Shown here piece after piece: positions 8,501 to 17,528 of a stretch of DNA of 52,638 bases. The translations under genes were made by a program, and so were the position numbers. This DNA is from Bacteroidota bacterium (GTDB lineage: Bacteria > Bacteroidota > Bacteroidia > Sphingobacteriales > Sphingobacteriaceae). Under the pieces are notes generated by a model, which did not search any database, was not told where the DNA came from, and was given only the letters and a program-made list of their open reading frames with translations. Every line of letters begins with the position of its first letter. Within the stretch, counting starts at the first letter, position 1. The stretch spans positions 1 through 52,638 of the forward strand of contig JAFDZM010000017.1 in the NCBI GenBank assembly GCA_018266915.1, given 5' to 3'.

Positions 8501-9480
8501 TTACCACGGTCATATTGTTCTGCGAGCAGCGCATAATTCCCTCCCCTCGAGTTGAGGTATCCGTTTTTGATGTCGAAATATTTGCTTCTGTATTTTTTCG
8601 CATAATCGTATGAAAAAATGCTCTTTTTTATTTCAGCATTCGCTTCGTATTTAAAAAATGTCCATGGTGTCTTAAAATCAATTTGGTCGACGAATATTTC
8701 CCATTTTTCGTCGTTTTTATCATGAGGCAAAATCTCTAAGCCGGACAATTTGATAATGTTGGAATCTGCCGGAAAATGATTATCAGCGTCAGCTAAACTT
8801 ACGCGATAGTCAAGTATCCAGCCGGTCGCCCGCAGTATATGTGGATGGTCGGCCAGGATAGATATTTTGCGATGGAATTCCTGGTTTAACCGGTTCTTTG
8901 CCCTGATCTCATCCTCATACATCAGATTGGAACTAATATCATTTTGGGCATCGGCGACAGCGGCGGCATTATTTACATATATTGCCTTGTCAGTTTGAGT
9001 CTTAATTCTATCCAGGGTTGCGTCATCGACGATTGCATCTTTGTTGAGCGATTTATAGATATGAACGACTTTTTCCAGATACTGCCCCTCATCTAAAACC
9101 CACTCCGCTACGGGTGTATCATGTTTAAAAAGGCAATTCCAAATTAATTGGGCAGGCCTTCCATGCGTTACCGAAAGAGGAATGGCCTGCGCGTATGCAG
9201 GGTCAGTTTCGACTTTTAGATAATTTTTAAATCGGTTTGCCGGCCATTTATAGTTATCACCATCCTCTTCAATTTTCGCCACCTCGAGCCTTATGTTGGC
9301 ATTCGATTTAAAGAAATCAGCAAATTCAGGCCAGTGGAGGACTTCGTAATAGTCGTTCAATGTGCCCGAATCAGGCAACCGCGGCGTAAGGAACACTGAT
9401 AATTTCAGGTAGTCGGTGCCATTGGAGCTTTCTACCCCATTTGGTATTACTGAACAAATTATTTTAATATTCTTTCCCAT
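5587..9480 (-). CDS. 1297-aa protein of unknown function, second gene of the cargo cassette
   Basis: This is one uninterrupted frame of 1297 residues starting MGKNIKIICSVIPNGVESS, with no signal peptide and no membrane segment, so it looks cytoplasmic unless exported another way. The opening (KLSVFLTPRLPDSG...YEVLHWPEF) is followed by a long, mostly beta-rich acidic sequence with many aromatic and Asp/Asn residues. This pattern fits strings of beta-sandwich modules better than an enzyme; I see no nucleotide-binding or protease motif. The stop codon of the upstream 1723-aa gene lies 2 bases before its start, so the two are co-translated and probably form a pair. My unverified recollection is that similar N-termini occur beside giant coiled-coil proteins in unrelated phyla. 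Base composition looks more AT-rich than the transfer genes, which suggests separate acquisition. Confidence 0.8.
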   Translation of the reverse strand: MGKNIKIICSVIPNGVESSNGTDYLKLSVFLTPRLPDSGTLNDYYEVLHWPEFADFFKSNANIRLEVAKIEEDGDNYKWPANRFKNYLKVETDPAYAQAIPLSVTHGRPAQLIWNCLFKHDTPVAEWVLDEGQYLEKVVHIYKSLNKDAIVDDATLDRIKTQTDKAIYVNNAAAVADAQNDISSNLMYEDEIRAKNRLNQEFHRKISILADHPHILRATGWILDYRVSLADADNHFPADSNIIKLSGLEILPHDKNDEKWEIFVDQIDFKTPWTFFKYEANAEIKKSIFSYDYAKKYRSKYFDIKNGYLNSRGGNYALLAEQYDRGKELANLQTQVKNVDQSVHGLSVDDYTGLTRYLDEQTDPTKTEKASEGIQIRLQFIPGEITPPEVKGENQPGEITISDDTAVINVGLNDNNALNIDNYVLFGHHIDTGYVVEVKRSDKDKFSSLCLRTADYILNTATTSDPDNIKPITILKDFSAEAWISEVAVAGKSGKIYADENICRWNNWSLVCQQQGKHPEDEGVNEQYLEFNDMELINARPKERSLIPLRFGQAYDFRIKIVDICGNSTQQDGPQQAVFSSSGYCREESVKMPEIYFADNIYREKSFLHPRAIPLISDKFIGERPDVMVIRSEGGEDSTPNIAVSDRSICPARVNYNFAELHGVFDNAWNNPDHQMIVYQKAAYHKDSNAQESFNDQDEIPFITDPVAKGTEFILSSIKPKNFQADFVNISQTTTKDYHFKSDDYLTKEFMEIRLKEGANKFEAEEDGKIVIGLRKAAVIEIDLKATTDKKFDPFLSNPNKASRKVTLIHAVRKPYLDGSKIPAALPHLQLQDRSAFKDNDGNIIVKFDPTQYSSADLFPFASSGEIWLRIDYTVLIVNRDKDGGTETQQIIKYRKIINSVSNDKQVLPALKYEDPSLSKFLSDIDINNLAHSLGDTKYYDVKYTLEGHSRFFNFFPQDNPDRFVYKQPIGDRKVLNSKKLKAPEIFSIVPVMVWDSPENGRKRVNNCFRIYFDNDWYESGQGEKIAVLFVDDHSGNVPDKIQSLVTSYGKDPTNMSARTYGLSETNFDTTEFARNVNFELLNFGPNSPADLQIRDGAEYTGTLKAAIFKVEFDKDQKRFFADVKLKFDSDGQNDNYMPFFKFAIAKYQQYSIRLDNYYDFCFSFVSQAPQVQQLPFRKLDCNADGTFTITGPLRKTSKDQDKPNQFYLIAEGKPINNVVDMSAVEATSYVEPIQLEGPMNKLKIKGKCKLEKGKYYLEEYEIYDVLDAGGAVIDITDENPRHDIRKRLISSFLVVI

Positions 9481-9482
9481 TG

Positions 9483-12400
9483 TTAATCCAGGTTAAACGA
9501 ACTGTAATATTGTTTCCAATCTTTTTTGCTGTATATATTCTCGAACACCGCGGACTCTTCGTTCCTTGGTTTTCTCGAGGTTTGATTATCTTCGATGTAG
9601 GTCAGCGGCTGATTTAGCATCTGTGCACGGTCATCATCAATTGAAGCATAATAAACAGGTTCCGTTCGTAAATGGCCATTGAATGCCGAATGTTCACCTT
9701 GTGAAATGCTTCCGCTACCTTGGCTGCCGGCAACCGTTTTGCTGAAGCTGATCTCAAATGATTTTTTGAAAAAGCCGATCTTGATCGAATATCTGACAGA
9801 TGCAGAGCCAAATAATGCCGCATTTCCCTGAACTCGCTGATAAGTCATCGAAAGCTGGATAGTCAGATAAATCGAAATAAATCCAAAAACTACTACGCCG
9901 CCTTCACAGATCAGATAACCGACAAGGGTCAGGTTACCTGACTTTTCGTAGTATAAGCTAATGCCTGCGAATAGAAAGACGTATCCCGAAGCTATACCCA
10001 GATTTATACCGAAGTAGCCGCCAAATTCAACACCAGCATCAACAGTTTCCAGGGCATTTGGCGTAGCGGTTATCGAAAAGAATCCTCTGCCTCCGTAGAT
10101 CCCTGCTGTTAACAGGAACTTATCATCCCGGCTGTTAATCCCCGCTACGACCTGGAGCGCCTGAACGCTGGTTGCGTTGGCGTAAGGAATAATCATTCCT
10201 ACGTTGAACTTTACATTGGCGAAATTAAAGCCTGGAGAAGTTATGCTCGGCAAGGGAAATGCGTAACCAACTTCCAGTTTGTCGAATGAAGGATTGATTT
10301 TTAAGCCGCTGCCAGGTAATTGCAATTTTTCTGCCAACTTTCCAAAGAAGTCCAGTGGGCCACCAAAAGTGACTCCGTCCATTTTGACCGAAACATTTTT
10401 GGATTCCGTGTTGCTGGAGGATATTTTGAATTCCCTGAACTTCACCAGCAATACATCTTCAGAAAACACCCGGATGACCACTCTGAAATTGCTTAGCCTG
10501 GTGAAAGACTGGTAGGCGGCATCTCTTATTTTCTTAGAAAAAAATATTTGAAATTCAGTTGTCGAATCGGCGGTGAACCTGAAAAAGTCAAAGTCCTTCG
10601 ATTGGATCTTGTTGGTTATGAAATTGTATGTGACTGCATCCCCGGACGGTGATAACTTCGGCGGGTCAAAGTCAGTTCCCAGGATATCACTTAGGTGTAT
10701 ACTTCCCAATATTTTCGCATCAAGATTTTTAAAGAAGGCATCTGGATTGAAAGATTTAACCTCCTGGTACACGTCTTTAGCCTCTTTTCCGATCAATACA
10801 ATATCTTTTACAATCGGCGCAGAGTTCACGGCATCGCTGTATTTTTTTAATTGATTCTTTAATTGATTATTCAGATCATTTAATTCTGCCACTGTGCCGT
10901 TTAATTTTGCATTGATCTGATCCTTCAGGTTAGCGACGCTTGCCTTAAGATCAGCGATCACTGCATTGGAGGCAGCTATTTCTTTTTTGATATTATCGGG
11001 CAGCTGATTTAATAATTGTTGAGATATTTCCTTTTCATTTCTTACATAGGTCAAAAAATCAACAGCAATTTCGGGGTTGACCAACCCTCCCAATTCTGCG
11101 GAAATTTCCCTGATTTTGCCCTTGATCCGGTCTTTAGAAAATTGCTTTACTTCTGCAAAAACGCGCGTTACGTTCTTGTCAATATTTAAATTATGTAAAT
11201 CAACCTGTGAACTGATATAGTCCTGTGCGTACTTGATCCCAACCGGAATTTCCTGCGACACAAGTTTTGACAGAGACGAAATATAAATTTGAGCGTGCTG
11301 CAATTGAGGTACACTCGCATATTGATGAAAGAAATCTATATACGTTCTGTCATTTTTGATAAATGATTTAATTTCTCCCTTGAGCACCACGAAATCTGTT
11401 TCGAGCTTGGACAACTCGCCATTGATATATTCTTTCCCATTGTCCAGCACCTGGTTAACAGCATAGCCGATTTTGCTACGATAGGTATATATTGCATTGC
11501 GTATATTTTGCTCAATGTTTTTGAGGACCACGATTTGTGCGAGAACGTCCTCCTTAAATCGCCTTATAAATTCACTCAAGTCGGTCTTTATTTGCGCATC
11601 GAAATCATCGAACGCTCGCAGGTATCGATAAGTGTAATCGAAATAAAGCAGTTTAACCTCAGACGCAATGCCATCAAAGTAATCTGAAAAAACGGGTCCG
11701 AGATCGATCTTAACCGATGAGCCGTTAGGAGTGCCATCCGGAATTATTACTGTTATCAATGGCATACCCGTTTTCAATGTGATGATATCATTCGTCACAT
11801 CGTGAACCATTTTATTTATTTTATCGGAAAAAAGAGATATCGGGTCTTTGGAGACCTCTGTTAACAGAAGGTCGGTGTCCGTTATTTCTTTTGATATTCT
11901 CGCAAACCAGTCGGTCACATATTTTACAATTAGCAGATAGGATTCCGATCTGACTGTCCCTTTGAGTAAGTTATAGCCGGAATCGCGCTTGGTTTCTAAA
12001 TCCTTTATCTGTTGCTCAAAAGAATCCCTGGAAGCTTCTAATCTTTTTTTTGCATCATCGTAGCTTGCATTTACAGAATCCCGGATAGCTTTCAATTGAA
12101 CCTGGAAATCATCTATCCTTTGCTGCAGAACTGGTATTTCGTTATTGATTGCGATAATCAAGGCAGGGATGTCGACAATAACGTCAAGAGCTAGTGCTTT
12201 AAGCGCCTGATCATATTTTGATCTCAGCCTCGCTTCTTCGTTTGTAAGTTGGTCAAGCAATTTCTGGATCTTCCCATTTAAGTCTGCTATTTCGTCTTTG
12301 TCGAGCACAGGGTCCAGTTTCTTTATTCTGTCGCGATAAGCCTCAATCGTTTTATTATTTGTTGTGATTAAAGTGTTGAGGTTCCGAAATTCCGGCAGCG

Positions 12401-14654
12401 CATTTTTTAGTTGCTTGAGATTTTTAATTACTTCTGCAGATAATTGGTTAATGTTTTTTTGCTGGTCTGTAATTTTTGCATCAATCTCCGCTTGCTGTTG
12501 TTGGATTTGTAGCTTTACATTGTTCAAAGTCGTTTGAATTGTGTCAATCTGCGCCTTGATATTTTGAATAAAATCAGTTGCGTTGATATCGATCTCATTG
12601 ATTTTTCCTTGGACAATTCGTTTAAAATCTAATGCTTTAGTCGTTAACAAAGCCAGCAATGTATTCTTTCTATTCGTAATTAACTCGAACACCCGGCCAC
12701 TGGGCAATAAATTCTTAAGTTCTGCAAGTTGTTCTACTGTCTTGTCAAAAAATGTTTGCTGACCATTAGCGTTTGCTGTTGCCCCCTGGGCATAGTTTCT
12801 AACTGACGTCAGCAGTGCTGAAAAATTATTATTTATGAGTGCGGTTTGTTGATCCTGCAGGTCAATAGGTGTATTTGTTGCCCCTGGCACCGGTACCGCA
12901 TCAAAAAATTCATTTATCTTTTCAATCGAGAAATTAGCAGGGTCCTGATCAAACCTTTCATTACACAAGTAGGTAATAGCCTGGATTTTCTTTTTAATTG
13001 AATGGGTTTGATCGTGCCAGTCTGTGACTTCCATTTGAAATTCCAGGTCCACCGTCACACCCCTATTATCTTTTGTTTGGGGATAGAAGATACCTTCAAT
13101 CTGATCCTTGCCCCTGATTGAAATTTTCTGGAGATCTGAATTCGACTTATCATAGGTCATTCCTGCCGTTGTCACATTTAAAGGACATATCCTTTTTGCG
13201 TCAGTCTCTATAAACCTGACCTTTTTGAAAGGACACTTAAATTTTGTAATCCCATCCGCGTCAGCATGGTTTTGATAATCTTTCTCGAGTTCGAGAGGCA
13301 TCACATATTGCCTGTAATCCAAAAATGAAACCCCGCCATACGTCCGTCGTTTAGTTGTTTCGATTAGGAGCATTTTAAGGCCGCTTTCCTTTTCAAGCAA
13401 CAGACGCGTTACTTCGACTTCTTCGTCGCGGCCAAATGAAATCAGATGTTTGTATGTGTATAAGTCTATCTTTTCCTTTGGATCTATTTGTTCAATCTTT
13501 TTATTCTTAAATTCAATAAACATGCTCGCGCCTAGTGGTGAAAATGACAACTTGCGCGCATTTGCAAGCAGTTTGTATTTGATGTAAAGCTGAACCAGGT
13601 TATCACGATCGATCGCATGCGGCAAGATTTTGTTCTCAAAATATTTGTCAGGAACACCCTTCGACTCTCCATGGTCTGGCGAGCCAATGAACATGAGATT
13701 AAGGTTCCCTACTGTCTCGTCGCTTTGCGATACCCGCTTACGTTCATCTCCAACAGAAGAACTGTGGTAAAGCGGATATTCATTTGGAGCGACTGTTAGC
13801 GTGGCCATCCACAATTCCGAACTTGTTTCGGCGCCGCACCTCGTTTTGGAAAAAATCCACTTAAATTTATAATTCTGGGGATCGGGCAACTTTGGACTGA
13901 TCACTAAGCGCCATGGGGCCTCGATAGCGGTTATTGGGTCACCGTAAGCCTTTGGAAATCGAAAGCTGTTATAGCCATAATGATATTTATCTTCACCATC
14001 CTTAAATTTTTGGTAACCCAACGGGTAAATATTCTCATAGTAAACCTCTTTCTTAGTGCTAGGATCCTGTGGTATAAACGGCTTATCTCCCGAGTCGATT
14101 TTTATGTTAAAAAGGGAATCATTTAAATTTTGCCTGGTTACCAGTTTGTATTTGTGTTCATCATTCCAGTCGAGGAGCTCACATTCGGTTGCCGGTATTT
14201 TGAGTTTATGCGCGTCAGGGCTCGTAAAGAGCGCAAATACAAGGTAACTGTAACCGGAAATTGACGTTTTTGCAATCCAATCTGCCGGCGGTGGAATTTC
14301 ATCATAAGTGCAACTTCCGTCGCCCTTTGGGTCAGAAGTTATGAAGTATTGTTCAGCAATATGCTGCTGCGGCAGCCTGACGATCATGAAACTGCGGTCC
14401 TGTCCGTAAAAAGAAACTAAACGCGATTTCTTAAAAAGACATTTCTCTTTATAATCGACGTTAATGAAGTAAAATTCGAGATTCAATAAGCTTTCGGGTT
14501 TGCTGAGGCGAAAGCCGAGGTCGACCATTGACTTTGTTTCACTGTCGGAAGTTCCCAACAAGTCGGACAACGGTTTAATCACCGGTGACGCTGAAATTGC
14601 TACTATAGAAGATCCTTTTAGGAAATCTCTCCTGGAAAACGTTTTACGTGGCAT
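9483..14654 (-). CDS. giant Tat-signal, coiled-coil protein (1723 aa), first gene of the cargo cassette
   Basis: I choose ATG 14654 because it puts a twin-arginine signal at the N-terminus (MPRKTFSRRDFLKGSSIVAI); the frame stays open up to 14747 but the extra residues add nothing. SRRDFLK matches the Tat consensus closely, so export of the folded protein is likely. Residues about 1-590 are mixed alpha/beta with many aromatics. Residues about 600-1285 are a very long, interrupted coiled coil rich in Gln, Asn, Lys and Ile. From about 1320 to 1650 the sequence becomes beta-rich and glycine-rich (GGYFGINLGIASGYVFLFAG), like amphipathic strands or a membrane-associated sheet. No catalytic motif is visible. 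It heads the operon with the 1297-aa protein (2-base gap). A filamentous or envelope-spanning structural role is possible, but this is inference. Confidence 0.8.
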   Translation of the reverse strand: MPRKTFSRRDFLKGSSIVAISASPVIKPLSDLLGTSDSETKSMVDLGFRLSKPESLLNLEFYFINVDYKEKCLFKKSRLVSFYGQDRSFMIVRLPQQHIAEQYFITSDPKGDGSCTYDEIPPPADWIAKTSISGYSYLVFALFTSPDAHKLKIPATECELLDWNDEHKYKLVTRQNLNDSLFNIKIDSGDKPFIPQDPSTKKEVYYENIYPLGYQKFKDGEDKYHYGYNSFRFPKAYGDPITAIEAPWRLVISPKLPDPQNYKFKWIFSKTRCGAETSSELWMATLTVAPNEYPLYHSSSVGDERKRVSQSDETVGNLNLMFIGSPDHGESKGVPDKYFENKILPHAIDRDNLVQLYIKYKLLANARKLSFSPLGASMFIEFKNKKIEQIDPKEKIDLYTYKHLISFGRDEEVEVTRLLLEKESGLKMLLIETTKRRTYGGVSFLDYRQYVMPLELEKDYQNHADADGITKFKCPFKKVRFIETDAKRICPLNVTTAGMTYDKSNSDLQKISIRGKDQIEGIFYPQTKDNRGVTVDLEFQMEVTDWHDQTHSIKKKIQAITYLCNERFDQDPANFSIEKINEFFDAVPVPGATNTPIDLQDQQTALINNNFSALLTSVRNYAQGATANANGQQTFFDKTVEQLAELKNLLPSGRVFELITNRKNTLLALLTTKALDFKRIVQGKINEIDINATDFIQNIKAQIDTIQTTLNNVKLQIQQQQAEIDAKITDQQKNINQLSAEVIKNLKQLKNALPEFRNLNTLITTNNKTIEAYRDRIKKLDPVLDKDEIADLNGKIQKLLDQLTNEEARLRSKYDQALKALALDVIVDIPALIIAINNEIPVLQQRIDDFQVQLKAIRDSVNASYDDAKKRLEASRDSFEQQIKDLETKRDSGYNLLKGTVRSESYLLIVKYVTDWFARISKEITDTDLLLTEVSKDPISLFSDKINKMVHDVTNDIITLKTGMPLITVIIPDGTPNGSSVKIDLGPVFSDYFDGIASEVKLLYFDYTYRYLRAFDDFDAQIKTDLSEFIRRFKEDVLAQIVVLKNIEQNIRNAIYTYRSKIGYAVNQVLDNGKEYINGELSKLETDFVVLKGEIKSFIKNDRTYIDFFHQYASVPQLQHAQIYISSLSKLVSQEIPVGIKYAQDYISSQVDLHNLNIDKNVTRVFAEVKQFSKDRIKGKIREISAELGGLVNPEIAVDFLTYVRNEKEISQQLLNQLPDNIKKEIAASNAVIADLKASVANLKDQINAKLNGTVAELNDLNNQLKNQLKKYSDAVNSAPIVKDIVLIGKEAKDVYQEVKSFNPDAFFKNLDAKILGSIHLSDILGTDFDPPKLSPSGDAVTYNFITNKIQSKDFDFFRFTADSTTEFQIFFSKKIRDAAYQSFTRLSNFRVVIRVFSEDVLLVKFREFKISSSNTESKNVSVKMDGVTFGGPLDFFGKLAEKLQLPGSGLKINPSFDKLEVGYAFPLPSITSPGFNFANVKFNVGMIIPYANATSVQALQVVAGINSRDDKFLLTAGIYGGRGFFSITATPNALETVDAGVEFGGYFGINLGIASGYVFLFAGISLYYEKSGNLTLVGYLICEGGVVVFGFISIYLTIQLSMTYQRVQGNAALFGSASVRYSIKIGFFKKSFEISFSKTVAGSQGSGSISQGEHSAFNGHLRTEPVYYASIDDDRAQMLNQPLTYIEDNQTSRKPRNEESAVFENIYSKKDWKQYYSSFNLD

Positions 14655-15146
14655 ATTGGTGTGTGAAAAAAGGGTAAATTTTTGGCGGCCCGCCGTTTTA
14701 ATTATTTCAGAAAAGGCAATAAAGAACCCGGCGCTTCTGAACTTCAAGCGATAATTGCCAACTCGAAAATGTCTGAAAAACCTAAGAGCTTGAGAAAGTA
14801 AAGCAGTATTCCATTTTAGTTGATTTAGGTTAGTACTTAATTATTGGATATTATATTAAATAAAAGTTTGAATTTGCCCATCGTCGGTCAGATCATCGGC
14901 ATCACAAAACTTCGGTATCGGCTACCTATCTGCGCAATTCGCTCTTGAGATGAAACCTAAAGCCTGTTTCAATGAGATTCAGCACAATTGATTGAGAAAT
15001 CAAATCGACTAAATATAATACTAAGATGCAATCAATTAACAGGTGTTTTAACGGTATTTCACCCCGTTAAAACACCTATAATTAACTGATTATAACCCAT
15101 TTTGTGACTTCACCTAAAGTGATTTGAGAATTTTGACCATTACGCA
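14655..15146. other. about 490-base gap with one strong inverted repeat
   Basis: No convincing gene is seen between the giant cargo gene and the transfer operon's end. The stretch is AT-rich and must contain the promoter of the cargo cassette (minus strand), which I could not locate. It holds a perfect 14-base inverted repeat: AGGTGTTTTAACGG (15041-15054) and its complement (15064-15077), with a 9-base loop. This could be an operator, a terminator lacking a T-run, or the scar of a mobile sequence. Confidence 0.5.
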
Positions 15147-15183
15147 ATAAAAATAAAATCCCCGCGCGCTCGCCGCCGGGGAT
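15147..15183 (-). terminator. rho-independent terminator of the transfer operon
   Basis: Read on the minus strand, ATCCCCG (15183-15177) pairs with CGGGGAT (15164-15158) around a GC-rich loop and is followed by a T-rich run (TTTATTTTTATT). It lies about 65 bases after the stop of the last gene of the operon (15248). A second GC-rich hairpin without a T-run (TGACCGGC 15208-15215/GCCGGTCA 15222-15229) lies between them. Confidence 0.7.
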
Positions 15184-15247
15184 CTTAAACCTAAACCTTA
15201 TCACAATTGACCGGCGGGAATGCCGGTCAGTTGGTGGCAATATAATC

Positions 15248-16495
15248 TTAAATCTTCATTTTAGTGCCCCTTTTTAACTTTTTTGCTGGCGCATCCTCCT
15301 CAGACTGCGCTTGTTTCTGATCTTTTTGATGGTCATTCTTTAACTCCGGCTTTTTATAATGCTCCAGTTGCTGAGCTTCGCCTTTCCAATTGGTCAGGTT
15401 GACCCGGTGTTCAGCAGGATTGGCTTCTAGGAACAATTTTACTTCCTTACCATCTTTCATAGCAGTGACCTGGTGACGATTGCCTTTTTCAAGTGATTTC
15501 ATAAGCTTTTCACGGGCCCCTTGCTCATCTATGCCGACGATAGCCAATTTGTCTATAGCCCTTTCGGGTTTGTAGTTCCAGCCTTCGGTAAATGGCCTGA
15601 GCTTGTAATTGCCGTTTTCAGTTTTGTTTTCTTTGTCGATGACGATCCATGCATGATATTTTTCTCCCTCGAGATTCTCTAGCTGCTTGTGAACCGCCCG
15701 CCCTTCCATGAGGTTATAAGCTTCTTTCGCAGTAACGCCGCTGCCTTTATTGATATAAAAGGTTTGCTGCATCTCTTTGCCCCTTAAGGATGCGTCATAT
15801 TTATTGAAAAAGTACATGTCATTTTGATCACCTGCTTTATAATGCAAGATATAATCCACGTTTTGCTTGTTGTACTCCCGGTCGGCGATCAGGGTAAACT
15901 CTTTTTTACCCGACTTGATGTTTTTTTCCAGTTCTTCATTTAGTTTCTCGCCGAACCCCAGGTTCAGCAATTGCTTTTGCAGGTAACTTAAATTTTCTGT
16001 GTTCATCTGATTTGTTGTGTTTAATAACTGATTAATGATTTTTTCGACACCTTCGGGCTCTACGTAATATTCCATTGTCTTTCGGTTCATTGGACTGTAT
16101 TGCGTTAAAGGATCATCGAATTCAAGTCTCCCTTTGTATAGCACAGCCAATGCTTCTGATCGCGTGATGTCAGGTTGAAAAAGCCGGTTAATATCCCCGC
16201 CGCCAATGGAAAAAAGTGATTCAAAGTGCTTGAGCTGGTAGTCCCCGGTGTGGTTTTGTTCATATTCAAACCACGTGCGAAACTCATTGCTGTTAACAAA
16301 CTCCCCGTAGTTCACTGTAAAAATCACAGGTTTATCATGAATGACCTTTTTCCATATTGATTCCAGGAGGCTTGCATCGGTGAAACCAAGGTTTCGCAAT
16401 TGATTTTTGAGTCTGGCATAGTTCATCATCGGTCCCATGTCATAGTCGTCCAAATGATCCGTTTCCCGAGGATCTATATTCAGTTCGTCTTCCAT
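15248..16495 (-). CDS. DUF3945-like mobile-element protein at the end of the transfer operon
   Basis: The 415 residues start MEDELNIDPRE, 6 bases after the stop of traM. The C-terminal half carries the pattern NYKLRPFTEGWNYKPERAI ... RHQVTAMKDGKEVKLFLEANP, which resembles DUF3945 proteins common on Bacteroidota plasmids and conjugative elements. The first half has its own repeats of the LLNLGF... type (residues about 30 and 170), so the protein may hold two related modules. The tail is basic (KKLKRGTKMKI). It has no signal peptide or membrane segment and is probably cytoplasmic, perhaps DNA-binding. It stands where traN would be expected in CTnDOT-type operons, but it does not look like TraN. 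Its function is unknown. Confidence 0.65.
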   Translation of the reverse strand: MEDELNIDPRETDHLDDYDMGPMMNYARLKNQLRNLGFTDASLLESIWKKVIHDKPVIFTVNYGEFVNSNEFRTWFEYEQNHTGDYQLKHFESLFSIGGGDINRLFQPDITRSEALAVLYKGRLEFDDPLTQYSPMNRKTMEYYVEPEGVEKIINQLLNTTNQMNTENLSYLQKQLLNLGFGEKLNEELEKNIKSGKKEFTLIADREYNKQNVDYILHYKAGDQNDMYFFNKYDASLRGKEMQQTFYINKGSGVTAKEAYNLMEGRAVHKQLENLEGEKYHAWIVIDKENKTENGNYKLRPFTEGWNYKPERAIDKLAIVGIDEQGAREKLMKSLEKGNRHQVTAMKDGKEVKLFLEANPAEHRVNLTNWKGEAQQLEHYKKPELKNDHQKDQKQAQSEEDAPAKKLKRGTKMKI

Positions 16496-16501
16496 GATCG
16501 T

Positions 16502-17527
16502 CTATTGATTGATTTTTAACAGGACAGGGTAGTCGTCACTCAACTTTACTTTGATCTTTCTGACTTTTTTGCTGAAAAGACCTTTCGCGGCATTAATGCC
16601 ACCTGCGGCGGCCTGGGCTCCGAGACTTTGATCCATGGTCAGAAATTGCATGCTTTGGATGACATTGTCAGCCCCATTACCCGCTGCGCCACCGAGCTCG
16701 GCTTCAGGTGCCGGTATGCCGGGCATACCGTCCAAACTGAAGACTGTTAAGTTTACGGGGATGATCTGCTTGTCCAATCTGATATTTTGAATGGTTAAAA
16801 GCAGTCTTTGGTTCGTTACCTGGCAAACCCCGAAGATTTCCTGTCCCTTTGGTAACTGTTGGTGTTGCAAAGTCGCCGTGTCAGTCAGTTTTAACTTGAC
16901 CGCGCCGCCGTCCATTACCTTTTGCTTTCCATCGATTACGGCAGGTATCGCCCTGAACGGTTTAGCGGGCTCTGTCGCTGCTGGCTTCGACTGAACTGAT
17001 GCAGGGTTTTGAATGGCCTGTATCTTATCCAGCATATTGTTCAATTGCTGCATTTCGGGATCTTGTGCATTATTACCACTGTTCATACTGCGCACCATTT
17101 TCTTTAGCTGCTTTACCTGCTGCGATTCGGATTCATCATAACTGATTGGCTGTTGCCTGAATTCCTGTGGCTGATGCAATTGTTTATTTAATTGTACCAG
17201 TTTAGCCTGTATCTTTTGTGCCTGGTCGTCAGCGGTAACTATGGAATCGGTCTTTTTGGGTGATACTTTGTCCAGTCCCATCGATTTTAAAAAGGCTGGG
17301 CTTACGCCATCCTGCGTAGAATCATGCTGGGCAGCCTGGTAAACTGCCATTTTATCGGTCTTGTCTTTGTCCTTAAACTGTGCTTGGGGCAGGTCGGTGT
17401 CAAGTCCTTTAGTATTTTTGATGGGCTGGCCGCCAGCTTTGCCGCCGCCCAAAGCCCAAAAGGCCATCGTCAGGAACGGTATGATAAGTAGCGGTAATAC
17501 CAGTAAGAATTTTCTTTGCTTTTCCAT
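16502..17527 (-). CDS. traM: conjugative transposon protein TraM (VirB10-like)
   Basis: The 341-residue protein has an N-terminal membrane segment (residues about 7-26, FLLVLPLLIIPFLTMAFWAL), then a low-complexity Gln/Pro/Asp region to about 190. The C-terminal beta-rich domain (about 195-340) contains VTNQRLLLTIQNIRLDKQIIPVNLTVFSLDGMPGI, the signature stretch of Bacteroidota TraM. It should span the periplasm and gate the transfer channel, as VirB10 does. It begins 1 base after the small membrane-protein gene and ends 6 bases before the DUF3945-like gene, so it lies within the same operon. The identification is confident. Confidence 0.88.
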   Translation of the reverse strand: MEKQRKFLLVLPLLIIPFLTMAFWALGGGKAGGQPIKNTKGLDTDLPQAQFKDKDKTDKMAVYQAAQHDSTQDGVSPAFLKSMGLDKVSPKKTDSIVTADDQAQKIQAKLVQLNKQLHQPQEFRQQPISYDESESQQVKQLKKMVRSMNSGNNAQDPEMQQLNNMLDKIQAIQNPASVQSKPAATEPAKPFRAIPAVIDGKQKVMDGGAVKLKLTDTATLQHQQLPKGQEIFGVCQVTNQRLLLTIQNIRLDKQIIPVNLTVFSLDGMPGIPAPEAELGGAAGNGADNVIQSMQFLTMDQSLGAQAAAGGINAAKGLFSKKVRKIKVKLSDDYPVLLKINQ

Positions 17528-17528
17528 A

